DNA of 64,000 bases from Erigeron canadensis (GCF_010389155.1 NC_057763.1:11036649-11100648), one strand, 5' to 3'. Shown: positions 11,370 to 21,161, counted from the stretch's first letter. The notes: a model not told the origin generated them from the sequence alone. Program-made: numbers and translations.

Positions 11370-11480
11370 CTTACGTCATCTGTCTTCGTGTCACGTGCTA
11401 CTCGTGTGACTTCGTTTCTTACTTCGTGTCACATGCTACTCGTGTGACTTCGTGTCTATCTTCGTGTCACGTGCACTTCG
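11370..11480 (+). repeat. Leader repeats with GTCAC/GTGAC arms
   Basis: Nearly three tandem copies of a roughly 44-bp unit containing CTTCGTGTCACGTGCTACTC and GTGTGACTTCG. Each contains complementary GTCAC and GTGAC blocks that can fold. The unit has replaced the normal N-terminal part of gag, since recognisable Gag sequence starts only at about 11483. Confidence 0.7.
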
Positions 11481-11482
11481 TG

Positions 11483-13187
11483 GCCTTGCCTAAAGATAGT
11501 GTACATTTGTTCAAAAAGTACACTACTTCAAAGGATTTATGGGACGCTCTTGAAAGATATTGTGAGGGCGATGTAACCTTGAATAAGAATTGTATCAAAC
11601 TCCTGAAGCACCCATATGAAGACTTTAATGGACTGAAAGGAGAATCTCTTGTCGTACTTTGAGGTTGTTTATCCTCAAACTGAGCTAGTTGATAAGTTTT
11701 TGGACTCCTTGCCTAAGACATGGACTGATTATGTTCATCAACTTCAAGATGATCAGGAATACAGTACATGGGACTTTAAAAAGGTAGTTTCCAAGCTAAA
11801 GAACAGAGACATGAAGAGAAGAATTAAAGATACTCACTCGGATTTCACACAAGATCCATCTCTGTATCATGCTAAATCTGTTCATTTAGCAAGTTCTAGC
11901 TCGGGAAACAATGCATTTCTAAGTGGTGCAGAAGCTACACCAATAGTAGATGCTGAAGGTATTGCTGGATATGTTGCTTATGACAATACACATTCGAATG
12001 TCAAGAGCAGTGTACAATCTATTCATTCTATGCCAATGAGTATGAGTTCTGCAGAAGGAAGAATGAGTGTTTACTCAGCCTTTTGTAATGCTCATGAAGC
12101 ATTTATCGGAGGAAAGATTACTAATCTTGCAGTAATTGATGAGGATTACAATCAAATAGATCCTGATGATTTGGAAGAAACGGATCTACAATGGCAGCTA
12201 GCTATGCTCACTATTAAGGTCAGAAGATTCACTCAGAGAACTGGGAGACCTATAAGTAATGGCACTAAAGGCTTTGACAAATGCAAGGTGAAATGTTATA
12301 ACTGCGATGGATTTGGTCATTTTGCAAGAGAGTGTCAACGACCTAAGAGGATTGATAATACCGTTGCTGGTCGTCAAAATTACAATCAAGGAGGTATTAC
12401 TCCGAATAATCATAAGACGCAAGCAATGATTACATATCCGGCTACTCCACAACAGCCAGTTTCGTCACCATTTTCGGAGTCAAAGACTGTTGTTGTTCAG
12501 AATCTAGATGGTACTTATCAATGGGATACACAATCTAATGATACCTCGAATCATGCCTACATGGTAGAATTATTTGATGAGGTAGCTGCAACAATTGATT
12601 ATGTTGTATACTCAAGTGAAGAAAGTGTATCTGAGATAGTTCAGAAGAATGTATGTAATGCTGAGACCGTAAGATCTGAGAGTGAACAAATGACAGCAGT
12701 GAAAGCATTTGAATTAGGTCAGATTTATGCTATATACTCTTGTTCTTTATCTTCTATAATTGACCTTTGTAAAATGGTGTCAGATTTAAAACTTGAAATA
12801 TTGAAATTGAAAGAAAATTTAACTAGTTTAACTGCTGAAAATGTTATTCTTAAGAATGAAAGTAACATGACTAAAGATTTTGATTTGCTTCTACAAAAAG
12901 ATCACCAACAAACTGAATTAGGTTTTAATCCAGATGAAGTAGTATACTATACATTGAAGGACTGTGATACAGTTTTCTATGATAAAGAAGTATCTATAAA
13001 TAGGATTGAACCTAAATCAAAAATTGATAAAGTTTGGTGTGTGGAAAATAAAGAAGAATGGTTAGCTGAACAAATTCCATATAATGATAGACATTATGCT
13101 CCTTTTAAATCAGTAAAAACTATGGAAGAAGCAATACAGACGTTTGATACCATAAATGAAATGAAGGAGTATGGTCAAGAATCCTAA
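11483..13187 (+). pseudogene. Copia Gag with CCHC knuckle
   Basis: Capsid-type sequence (LFKKYTTSKDLWDALERYCE) starts near 11500 in one frame and shifts near 11650 into the 512-residue frame with LVDKFLDSLPKTWTDYVHQL. A CCHC knuckle (CYNCDGFGHFAREC) lies near 12296-12340. A helical, acidic C-terminal extension follows. The N-terminal part of Gag is missing and the frame ends at a stop in a scrambled patch (13117-13291). Confidence 0.88.
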
Positions 13188-13280
13188 GATATAGCTATTG
13201 TCGTGAGAAAGGCCATATAGACGTTTGATACCATAAATGAAATGAAGGAGTAAAAACTATGGAAGAAGCAATACAGACGT

Positions 13281-13990
13281 TTGATACCAATCCCTGAAAT
13301 AGAAAATGGTCAATCTAGAAAACAAGTAAAGAAGTGTTATACTTGTCGTGAGAAAGGCCATATAGCTATTGAATGCCCAAATAGGAAGGTCAAGAATCCT
13401 AAGAATGACAGTCAAGTCAAGTCAAAGGATATTAGTGATATTCTTAATACTAAGGGGAAGGGTAAACTAGTTGAACAAGTAGCTTCATCAAAATTGATGA
13501 ATGCATATAAAAGGGATTATTATGAGGAGTATGCAAAAAGACATCCTGATAATAAAATGCACAGAATTATGTTAAGTTACTTAGAAATGTGTCATATGGA
13601 GAGTCTACTATTACAGATCAAAGGATTAATGTCAATAGACCTAAGACTCCAAAACGACAGGGACCTTTACAGAATACTACTTCTAATAGTGTAAGTCCAA
13701 GTCGTTCTCGTACACCTCAAAGGAGTAATTCACCTAGGAAGATGGCTCAACAAAATCAATCTCCTCCTTCTAGAATTAATAGTTCGTCTAAATTCTATGA
13801 TCGATTAGGGAGTCAACCTAGATTTGGTACTCACTCACCAAGGAATTCACCTCCCAAGACTCGTTTCACTTCACCTAAGAAACAGTCTGTGACACCATCT
13901 TCATCCAAGGCTCCATTACAGAGCGATGGATATTGGACCGAATTGATCATTAGAGATGAATTCGGAAAACCTAAACCTCAAAAGGTTTAG
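13281..13990 (+). pseudogene. Gag C-terminal part with second zinc knuckle and Pro/Ser-rich linker
   Basis: After the scrambled patch the coding sequence resumes with a second knuckle, CYTCREKGHIAIEC (near 13336-13380). It then shifts near 13600-13690 into a frame with a Ser/Pro/Arg-rich linker (SPSRSRTPQRSNSPRK). This leads to the pol start: TGATGTGCAG at about 14020-14029 resembles an intron acceptor and is followed by LWYVDSGCPRHMTG. Confidence 0.75.
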
Positions 13991-14049
13991 GTTCCCTTCA
14001 GAAACTAACCATCTTATTGTCTGATGTGCAGGGAGAACCAAAGAAGCCT

Positions 14050-14160
14050 ATCAGTCTTTGGTATGTTGACAGTGGATGCCCTCGGCACATGACAGGGGAC
14101 AAGAATGTTTTGTCCAATTATGAAAATGTAAATGGTTCATATGTTAGTTTCGCATCAAAC
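14050..14160 (+). pseudogene. Start of copia protease/pre-integrase region, truncated
   Basis: Reads LWYVDSGCPRHMTGDKN, the conserved block of plant copia Pol with the DSG protease signature, then VNGSYVSFAS before homology stops. The rest of pol is missing. Confidence 0.8.
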
Positions 14161-14204
14161 ATTTAACAATAACTTGTTTGATTTGGTGGATTCGACAAAA
14201 GAAA

Positions 14205-14518
14205 TGTTGGGTTTTAATCTTAATATCATGAACAAAATCACAGGTAATATGTGAATATACTTTCTATTAGATCGTAACTTGCAATATTTGTTTATACGAA
14301 ATTACATACGTTTGACCCTTATATATATAAACCGAACAGACGCTATGAAGAGTTATGTTGTTTCACTAAAACGATGCATAGACTTGGTAACCGACGGAAA
14401 CTGCCGATAACCGACACCCCTTGATGAATCAGTGTGTCCCTTTATTTATTTACATACTACATACTAAATATTCTAATCTTGACATATTTAAACCAAAGTT
14501 TTGGTTTAACAACCAACA
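14205..14518 (-). repeat. 3' LTR of gag-only element
   Basis: 314 bp, left end TGTTGGGTTTTAATC and right end AACCAACA. It differs from its partner at 16869-17233 by scattered substitutions and by lacking about 51 bp present there after CAGTGTGTC. An adjacent polypurine tract (AAGGGGGAG on the minus strand) marks it as the 3' LTR. Confidence 0.93.
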
Positions 14519-14529
14519 CTCCCCCTTAA
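14519..14529 (-). promoter_or_regulatory. Polypurine tract
   Basis: Minus strand TTAAGGGGGAG lies directly next to the 3' LTR and would prime plus-strand cDNA. Confidence 0.9.
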
Positions 14530-14578
14530 ACTAAACTTTGGTTTAAGTTAGGTCTTCAACTTGCTTGCATCTTGCTTT

Positions 14579-15412
14579 TCAGAGCAGGGTAGGATCTTCA
14601 TCGGAGCAATAAACGAGATGTGACACTTTATTCTTATCTTTCTCCTTCCATTTGGTACATTCGTATGCAAGGTGACCGAATTCACCACAATCATAACATC
14701 TCGTTTTATTCTTGCCTTGTTCTCCTTGCTTCGTATCTCTTCCTTGTCCCTTTCCTATTTTGTTAAAGTTTCTCCCTCTTCCTTGATTGCTTGAACTTGC
14801 CATCAAAAGTTTGTCTTAATAATTTTCTTCATGTTCATCTTGACTTTTGAGTCGTTCTTCAAAAGCAATTAGTCTTCCAACGACTTCTTCAAACAACATT
14901 TTGTCTAAGTCTTGACATTGTTCAATAGACGCCACGATAGGTAGAAACTTCTTCGGAACAGAGTTAAGTAGTTTCCTGACGAGCACCTTATCTTTCAAAG
15001 TTTCACCAAGGCCTTTAAACTTGGCTTTTATACTACTTAACTTTCCTCCAGAGTCTCTTACTTTTTCATTCGCCTTCATCCTTAGCGTCTCTAGTTCGCT
15101 CCTCAAGGTTTGCAGTCGTGCCTTTTGAACTAGATCCGCACCAAGATATTTGACTTTGATCGAATCCCATACTTCCTTTGCACTTTCGTATTGCGCAACT
15201 TGCATTAAGACATCTTGTGGCAATGTTTGAAAGACCATTGCCTTTGTTATATTTTCTTTCTTCTCGTCCGCATTATCTTTGGTATCGATTATTTCAAACA
15301 AACCATGAGCCTTTAAGATTGTTTCCATCATGATTGCCCATGTTGTGTAGTTTGTTTCAGTCAGTTTCGGGCATTGAAGTGCTATGTTCTGCTCTTGGTC
15401 AGTTTCGGGCAT
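14579..15412 (-). pseudogene. Gag of the gag-only element (UBN2 plus CCHC)
   Basis: The first 198 residues (MPETDQEQNIALQCPKLTET...) are a UBN2-type capsid: LTETNYTTWAIMMETILK, FQTLPQDVLMQVAQYESAKE and EVVGRLIAFEERLK. The frame then has one TAA (about 14816), and continues in the same frame with a Gly/Arg-rich stretch and a CCHC knuckle (CYDCGEFGHLAYEC). So this was a single ORF of about 277 residues with one nonsense mutation. Gag of this type often contains a protease later, but none is present here. Confidence 0.9.
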
Positions 15413-16854
15413 TGAAGTGCTATGTTCTGCTCTCGAGTTAGTGTGGATGATTCGCCCGTTGTCATGCTTGTTGCTTTCTTACTTGTTTTCTTTCTTACGT
15501 GTGATTGTACGATCGGTTCTTACTTGCTTTGAAACTCGAAAGTTTCTCTTACTTTGATCAAAGTTCGTCTTTCTTACTTACTGTGAAACACTAAAGTGTC
15601 TCTTTGACCAAAAATGATCTTTCTTACTTACTTTGCAACACTAGCGTTTTTCTAACGTACTTTGAAATTGCTAGAGTTTGCACTTACTTACTTATTTTGA
15701 AACACTAACGTTTCTCTTACTTACTTACTTAGGAAACACTAGAGTTTTCTTACTTACTTTGAAACGCGAAGGTTTCGTTACATAATAGGTTCCTAAAAAA
15801 TGATAGGTTTCTTCTTACTGTGAACCACAAGGATTCGGTCTTACTTCTTACTTTGTGAACCACGAGGGTTCGGTCTTACTTCTAGTTTTGTATATTCCTA
15901 ATTTAAAGGAGTGTTTTCTTAGCTTAAATAAAAATTATGCAATAACTTTAATTTTATGTTCTTACTTTGTAACTCCAATCAATTGGAAATTTACTAATCC
16001 TAAAATTAAATAACTTAATTCAAGATTTCGTTTTAAATCTTTCAACTTTATAAATTTCTAATCTAATAATGAAATATATAAAGTGAAAGAGAAAAGGACT
16101 TATTCAGATTTGATTGTGTCTTCTGTTGGTAAAGAGATAAATGGTGTCCCACTTGTTGACTTTTGCTTACAATCACATACAATTGGTAAAGCCAAAATCG
16201 ATCATTCCTTATCTTCTTTCTTTCCGATATTTTTCTTTAAAAGAGCAATACCACCAAGTCTCCTGTTTCTTGCTTCCAATCGGTCAAAAACACAATAACG
16301 GTTAAGCCCCTTTCTTCGGATTGCAATAGAGTTGAAGATGATTCAATCACTGTCAATTTTCTTTCTATTCTTCCATAGGAGAGAGAAGGGTTTGCCTGAA
16401 CTACTCCACCTGGCTCAGGCTGAACTCCTGGCTAAAATGAGTCTTGGTTCTACCCACCGGCAAGAATTTTTCGAAACAGTTTAAAGGAACGGGTGAAGTC
16501 GCGGGATCCGCAAAGCCGAGGACCTAGGTGGGAGGAACTGACTTGACTGGTTAAATTTCTGGTACTTAGTCATTCGACTGACAAAGAGAGGAGACCAACG
16601 GAGAGAAGAGGTTTAGCCCTTTCCCCTTTATACCCTTTTGATTATAGGCTTAAAGCACCACAAAAAACGGTTGTCCTTTCTGGAAAACACCAAATCGATT
16701 TAGGGTATTTCGATCCCCTCTTTTCTGAGATCGGCGGTTGTTTCTTTCCGGTGGTGTCTGTTTGAAATATACGGCGGTAGTGGTTTTATAAGAATGAATC
16801 ACACCCCTCTTTCTTTCATCTTGTGGTTGTTTCTTCCCTTGAATCGAGCCTGAT
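15413..16854 (-). other. Non-coding leader of gag-only element
   Basis: No long ORF is present between primer site and gag. The gag-proximal part (15531-15871) holds a hairpin array, listed separately. The primer-proximal part (about 16300-16850) is less AT-rich and has no recognisable domain. Confidence 0.6.
15531..15871. repeat. Hairpin array (GAAAC/GTTTC and GAACC/GGTTC)
   Basis: About nine units, each preceded by CTTACTT(T) and made of an inverted repeat around a 4-6 nt loop. Examples are GAAACTCGAAAGTTTC (15531-15546), GAAACACTAACGTTTC (near 15703) and GAAACGCGAAGGTTTC (near 15762). In the last unit the arms are GAACC and GGTTC (15857-15871), a paired change that keeps complementarity. 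Spacing is 30-50 bp. Confidence 0.85.
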
Positions 16855-16866
16855 GCTCTCATACCA
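16855..16866 (-). promoter_or_regulatory. Primer-binding site variant
   Basis: Minus strand TGGTATGAGAGC, one base different from the usual initiator tRNA-Met complement, two bases from the LTR. Confidence 0.85.
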
Positions 16867-16868
16867 AT

Positions 16869-17233
16869 TGTTGGGTTTTAATCTTACTATGATGAACAAA
16901 ATCACAGGTTATATATGAATATACTTTCTATTAGATCGTAACTTGCAATATTTGTTCATACGAAATTACATACGTTCGACCCCTATATATATAAACTGAA
17001 CAGACACTATGAAGAGTTGTGTTGTTTCACTAAAACGATGCCTAGACTTGGTAACCGATAGAAACTGCCGATAACTGACACCCCTTGATGAATCAGTGTG
17101 TCTCTTCCTTTTTAGATGTGTCTCTTGCTTGTGTCTATTGCCAGGAGTTACACCCTTTATTTCTTTACATACTACATATTAAATATTCTAATCTTGACAT
17201 ATTTAAACCAAAGTTTTGGTTTAACAATCAACA
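16869..17233 (-). repeat. 5' LTR of gag-only element
   Basis: 365 bp with TGTTGGGTTTTAATC at its left end and CAATCAACA at its right. It is longer than its partner because of a roughly 51-bp block around 17103-17152. Flanked on the right by the target copy AGAAA. Confidence 0.93.
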
Positions 17234-17714
17234 AGAAACCACTGTTAAAAACCGGGTGCTTACATTTGATCTGAACTTGATATCAGTAAGCTTTCAAAGA
17301 TTTTGTTACACTCAGATAAATGACTTGATGCTTAATCATTACGATAGAAAGTGCCAAAATGATCAGGTCGGGTGGGTTGAGTAACAGATTAACACGTTTT
17401 GGCTAACAGGTTAATTATCTTCAAGAATCTTTGAATAAATCGCAACACTTTATGACCTGATAATCTAAGTTCTTTGAAGAAATTATGTCAATATCAGTTA
17501 ATTCCTAATTCAACCTTATGAAAAAAACGATTTTCTGCTTTAAAAATACTTTGGGTGACCGATTTGACCCACTCACATTTAAACCATCTTGTTGATTCTC
17601 TTCATTAGAGATAAACCGTATATAACCTGAATCGCCTCATTCATTATGGAATAGGTTGAAATTTGATGCCTCAAGTCTTGATAATTCCCCCCCCCCCCCT
17701 TGTGATAGAGAGAG

Positions 17715-17900
17715 GTAGAAGAAGAGTTACAAACGAGCTACGAGCCAACAAATTTGGTTAAAAGTGTCATGGATGAAAAACTCAACGAATTGAAGTTGTC
17801 AATGTTTAGGAATATCCTCGGAGATGCATCAAAGGGTCAAGCAAGGAAAAGGAAGATCCCATTGTATTACGAGTATGAAGGTTTAGGTCAATCTGGATGA
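17715..17900 (+). pseudogene. Possible terminal exon of an unrecognised host gene
   Basis: An open stretch of 61 codons (VEEELQTSYEPTNLVKSVMD... ending EYEGLGQSG) follows a C-rich tract and an AG at 17713-17714, and ends in TGA. It is Lys/Glu-rich with no transposon motif. The composition and the preceding pyrimidine tract suit a last exon. It may belong with the exons at 10378-10758, but this is only suggested by position and strand. Confidence 0.4.
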
Positions 17901-18070
17901 TGTGTATGATATAAGAAACAATGAAATATTAAATAAACAGATGGAAATGTGGATGTAAATTATGGACACCCATACACGCAAACATAGATCTTGAGGGATC
18001 AAAAGCATGAACAAATCGCATAACTAAATTAGAAATATTCAGTTTTTTTATAGTCATAACATTAATAAAA

Positions 18071-18273
18071 TGTTACATATCAAATATAGTTTAGCCGTGA
18101 TTGAATAAATGTAATAGTTAGAGGACTAGAATGGTACATTCCAATAGTCACTTAGAGTTAGTTACCGGTCGTTACTATCACTTAGTATATATGTAACTCT
18201 GATGAATGAAAATAGGCGGATATTGATTGATGATATATTCATTTCTTCTCTTAATTATATTTCTTCTCTAACA
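18071..18273 (+). repeat. Short LTR of a gypsy-type element
   Basis: 203 bp with perfect 5-bp ends TGTTA and TAACA, followed after two bases by a primer-site-like TGGTATCAAAGC (18276-18287). A TATATA stretch lies near 18187. No second copy was found in the window. Confidence 0.6.
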
Positions 18274-18275
18274 AG

Positions 18276-18287
18276 TGGTATCAAAGC
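18276..18287 (+). promoter_or_regulatory. Primer-binding site variant
   Basis: TGGTATCAAAGC, one base from the initiator tRNA-Met complement, two bases after the LTR end. Confidence 0.75.
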
Positions 18288-18433
18288 CACCGTTCTCTTG
18301 CGCGCTTCCGATTCCGATTATCTTCTCCGGTCAAACTCTGTTTTCCGTGCGACTGAATTTCGTGAAATTCCAATCAAGTTCTTGCAGCAGTGAGCAGTCA
18401 TTGATTTTTTCTTCTCTTAAAATATACAAATCG

Positions 18434-18718
18434 ATGGCCGCGACCAGGAATCAACAAATGGATTGGTGCCCAAGATTTAACGGCGATGATATTGAAGGTT
18501 GGAAATACAAATGTGAGCAATTCTTTTTGATTGATGAAACACCTGAAAATCGTAAGGTGAGGTATGCTGTTCTAAAATTTGATGGAAAGGCATTACATTG
18601 GTATCATCTTTACCAGCAGAACAATGGGAAGGAATTGATTGATATGACATGGGATGACTTTTCAAGATCAACATTATTGTATTTTGGATGTAGGTTAAAG
18701 ATGACAGGTACAACCTAA
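18434..18718 (+). pseudogene. Ty3/gypsy Gag N-terminus, truncated
   Basis: Starts MAATRNQQMDWCPRFNGDDI and continues GWKYKCEQFFLIDETPENRK and FDGKALHWYHLYQ. These are the PKFDG...GW..RCEQFF...DETPE blocks of gypsy-type retrotransposon Gag. Only about 95 residues remain before a stop. Capsid C-terminus, knuckle and all of pol are missing, so this is a stub beside its LTR. Confidence 0.85.
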
Positions 18719-18754
18719 GAAGCTGAACTTTCGTTCTTGAATAATGATGTTTAA

Positions 18755-18937
18755 AATGTAGTGGGTTGTGTTGATAAAACTGTAATGGAATATGGAAATG
18801 TTGTTAATGCACATACGGTGTTTGATGAAATGCCTGAAAGAGGTAGTAATGGAATTCAGGTTCAAATAAGTAACAAATTTGGAATTGGGAATGCTATAAA
18901 TGCAATACATGAAAGATATGGGTATGTTTCGACATGA
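18755..18937 (+). pseudogene. PPR-like host gene fragment
   Basis: The frame reads EYGNVVNAHTVFDEMPERGS. This matches the pentatricopeptide pattern (G-x-x-x-x-A-x-x-VFDEMPER) of plant organelle RNA-binding proteins. Only one repeat is clear, and the rest of the fragment is unremarkable. It is too short for a gene and sits between retroelement debris. Confidence 0.5.
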
Positions 18938-19877
18938 AGATGGGTTTGAAAAAGAAAACGTGAAAGTAATAAAGGATATCATTGATGATGATGATGATGA
19001 TGATAAGAATTCTAAGAATGGAATAGTTATAACAAACAGAGACGATGTAACTACATTAAAAGATATTACAAAAGATAAGGAACTTGTTGTGATTAACACT
19101 AGGGAAAAATGGTTCTTAAGTTTTCTATCGATAGTCTTTAGTTCTTTTGATTGGAGGGTTGATTTTGTGAGGAATAGTAATGAAGTACAAGCGAATTTTG
19201 TATCGAGTTTCGTTGTGATGAGTTTGTCTACGAAGTGTCTAATAGATGAATTTGTTGAGATTGTTAAGAATGAGGTTAATGATGTTAAAGAGGATGTATG
19301 TCTCATGAATGAATCTGTTATTAAACTAAAATTGGGGGTTGTTCATGAAATTAAAATAAATTATGAGTATAAAAATGTTCAAGCTTCTAGTAAAGTTTTG
19401 CACCATGATCTAAGGAATGGGTTGAAAGAAATTGAACAGGTTGATATGAGAACATATGTGATTGAGGTAGGTGTTAGTAGGCTTAAACTTGATGGCCTGC
19501 AAGAATTAGGAACAGCTACGAGTTGGATAATTAAGCTGATGAAAACTGCTTTAGTTCCTATATATGCATTGTTTATTAATGTTTTAATATATGGATGTAA
19601 TACAAAGATAGCAGATTTAACTAGTTCGACCGTAGAAGGAGCTATTGATGGTCATTTTACACGACGGGTTAAAAGTATTAGATTGTTGAAATATGTTGAT
19701 AAGAGTAATAATGAGTTGGCAACTTCCTTCACATTAAATATGTTATTTGATTTAGCTAGATGTTGGATTTTAGTAAAAATCAATTGGTTGGTCTCACGAA
19801 CTTTAAGGAAAAAAAAAAGCAAAGTTGAGGCAACAAGGCATGAATTGCCAGCAGGGTGGTCGTACTTGTGTATCTGA
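18900..19877 (+). CDS. Unrecognised 325-residue ORF in transposon debris
   Basis: The longest open frame between the gypsy stub and the DnaJ-TPR remnant. It has an Asp run (DIIDDDDDDD), several Lys/Glu-rich stretches that could be helical, and no motif I can name. Its base composition is low in GC. There is no TATA box or intron signal that convinces me. It may be an out-of-frame host pseudogene rather than a gene. Confidence 0.25.
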   Translation: MQYMKDMGMFRHEDGFEKENVKVIKDIIDDDDDDDKNSKNGIVITNRDDVTTLKDITKDKELVVINTREKWFLSFLSIVFSSFDWRVDFVRNSNEVQANFVSSFVVMSLSTKCLIDEFVEIVKNEVNDVKEDVCLMNESVIKLKLGVVHEIKINYEYKNVQASSKVLHHDLRNGLKEIEQVDMRTYVIEVGVSRLKLDGLQELGTATSWIIKLMKTALVPIYALFINVLIYGCNTKIADLTSSTVEGAIDGHFTRRVKSIRLLKYVDKSNNELATSFTLNMLFDLARCWILVKINWLVSRTLRKKKSKVEATRHELPAGWSYLCI

Positions 19878-19899
19878 AGAGATCTCACATACATTTACT

Positions 19900-20570
19900 G
19901 GCACAGATGTGTCAGCAAGACGATGTTCACAACAGAAGCAATATAAGTTGGAAACCGACTGTGACTTAGAATTTAATATGTCAAAAAACAGAGTTTATGC
20001 ATTTCATGCTGATCCATGTACTAGGCGAAAGCATAAAAATGCTTCATATCAGCAATATGTAGTCTACAGTGGAAAGTTGAGGAAAGGTTTAAGGAAGTGT
20101 AAGGTGGTCACTGCATTAGATGCCAGTTTTGTCAAGGTCAACTTGAAGTTTGACAACTGTCATTTACTTCTTGGAAAGCTAGAAGAGGTCCTTTACTATT
20201 ATAACAGGTGCTTGAAGTTTGATAGGAGAGTTGCTATTGAAGCTGTCGATGGCCTGCAAAAGTCAAAAGTCATTGTGGGTCAAAGTATGTTGCTTAATAT
20301 AAAGGGAATGGTCCTTATTGTTTTAGGAAAGCATAAAGTGGTGGTTCTAAGATGTGAGGAAACTTTGAAGTTGGTTGGAAAGCATGTGACAACAGGATAT
20401 GGGACTTGCTGTATACATCTCGTCTTTATTTGGATAGGCTTGACATAGCTTTGGAATTAATTCAGAAACATGAGCAACTGAGAGCTAGTGCAGAGAAATT
20501 TGTTCATTTGGCTGTTACTTTACATGCCTTGTTACTCTCTAAGAATGCAAGAAATGAAGCCCTTTTGATG
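19900..20570 (+). pseudogene. DnaJ/TPR co-chaperone-like gene fragment
   Basis: Two adjoining frames read NCHLLLGKLEEVLYYYNRCL, DRRVAIEAVDGLQKSK, IKGMVLIVLGKHKVVVLRCE and then LDIALELIQKHEQLRASAEK. The alternation of NCH-LGK-YYN-CL, the DR-IEA-GLQKA block and IKG-ALGKH-V-CE is that of plant TPR proteins with a C-terminal DnaJ domain (Arabidopsis At2g41520 type), from my memory of the family. The DnaJ part is absent. No intron interrupts the matched part, so a processed or transduced copy is possible. A frameshift lies near 20410. Its right edge runs straight into copia Gag at about 20588. Confidence 0.7.
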
Positions 20571-20587
20571 TTGAGAAAAAGTTTGAA

Positions 20588-21065
20588 AGGAAAGTCTTGG
20601 AAAAGTGGAATGGGGATGGAAAATGCTATAATTTTGGGATTCCTTGTCATATTGCCACAGTGTACCAAACCTCGTCAGAAGAATTCAGAGTACTACAAGT
20701 ACAAGCTCATGTTGGCAAAACAAGGAGAAAGTGGGATTGCTCTTCTAGCTGAAGATGACAAATGGCTTCATCTCACTGATGATGAGACTGATGAACTTGC
20801 AGCAAATGTGTGCTTCATGACGAAGATCAAGAAGTCAAAGGAACTCAATGATGAAGCTGCAGATTCTACTGAAGAGGATGATGAGGTAATCACAATTCCC
20901 AAGAAACTCTTAGGTTTTTACATGGATAAAAGTGAAGCAGCTATTCAAGAAGGTAAAAAGAAAAGCAAAGAGATTTCAAAAATAAACGACTTGAAAGAAA
21001 AAGACCAAATTCTACTCAATTTTCAAGTTAAGTTTGATCTTCTTCAAAAAGAATTTGACAATTAG
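20588..21065 (+). pseudogene. Gag knuckle remnant and acidic region
   Basis: In one frame 20621-20680 reads KCYNFGIPCHIAT, a decayed CCHC knuckle that has lost its second Cys. After a frameshift the acidic block LLAEDDKWLHLTDDETDEL matches the minus-strand element at 4380-4470. A Lys-rich helical stretch ends at TAG (21063). This marks where the element begins after the DnaJ-TPR debris. Confidence 0.8.
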
Positions 21066-21161
21066 AAATCTGAAAAAGCTGCAGTCACTTTTACTCCAAA
21101 TTCCAAGCTTCATCTTGAGAAACAAGAACTTGAAACCAAAGTTCTTGAATTAAACAAGATC

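Larger units (their letters stand above)
10767..14160 (+). mobile_element. Truncated Ty1/copia element (LTR, gag, start of pol)
   Basis: The order is 5' LTR, primer site, repeat-rich leader, gag with two CCHC knuckles, a GT-AG-like gap ending TGATGTGCAG near 14029, and the beginning of the protease/pre-integrase region (DSGCPRHMTGDKN). Homology stops abruptly near 14160. No RT, integrase or 3' LTR follows, so the 3' half has been deleted. The remaining gag is frameshifted and internally rearranged. Confidence 0.85.
14205..17233 (-). mobile_element. Gag-only non-autonomous copia element with intact ends
   Basis: Two LTRs (14205-14518 and 16869-17233) with TGTTG/CAACA ends are flanked by the 5-bp duplication AGAAA at 14200-14204 and 17234-17238. 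On the minus strand the order is LTR, primer site (16866-16855), a long leader, Gag with knuckle, polypurine tract (14529-14519) and LTR. There is no protease, integrase, RT or RNase H in the 2.35-kb interior. It would need enzymes from a full-length relative. Confidence 0.93.
14171..17285 (+). pseudogene. Possible host exon split by the gag-only element
   Basis: If the insertion and one target copy are removed, 14171-14204 joins 17239-17285 in phase and encodes 27 residues (NLFDLVDSTKETTVKN...). It ends at a GTAAGC donor at 17286. This does not resemble a copia protein. It may be an exon of the host gene begun at 10378, or of another gene. I do not recognise it. Confidence 0.35.

Noticed and set aside
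16083..16298. 71-residue ORF in the leader of the gag-only element
   Set aside because: Short, no homologous motif, in the non-coding leader antisense to the element.
18695..19306. 203-residue minus-strand frame
   Set aside because: Antisense of a Lys/Glu/Asp-rich sequence produces a Ser/Thr/Phe-rich open frame; no domain and no splice or promoter signal.
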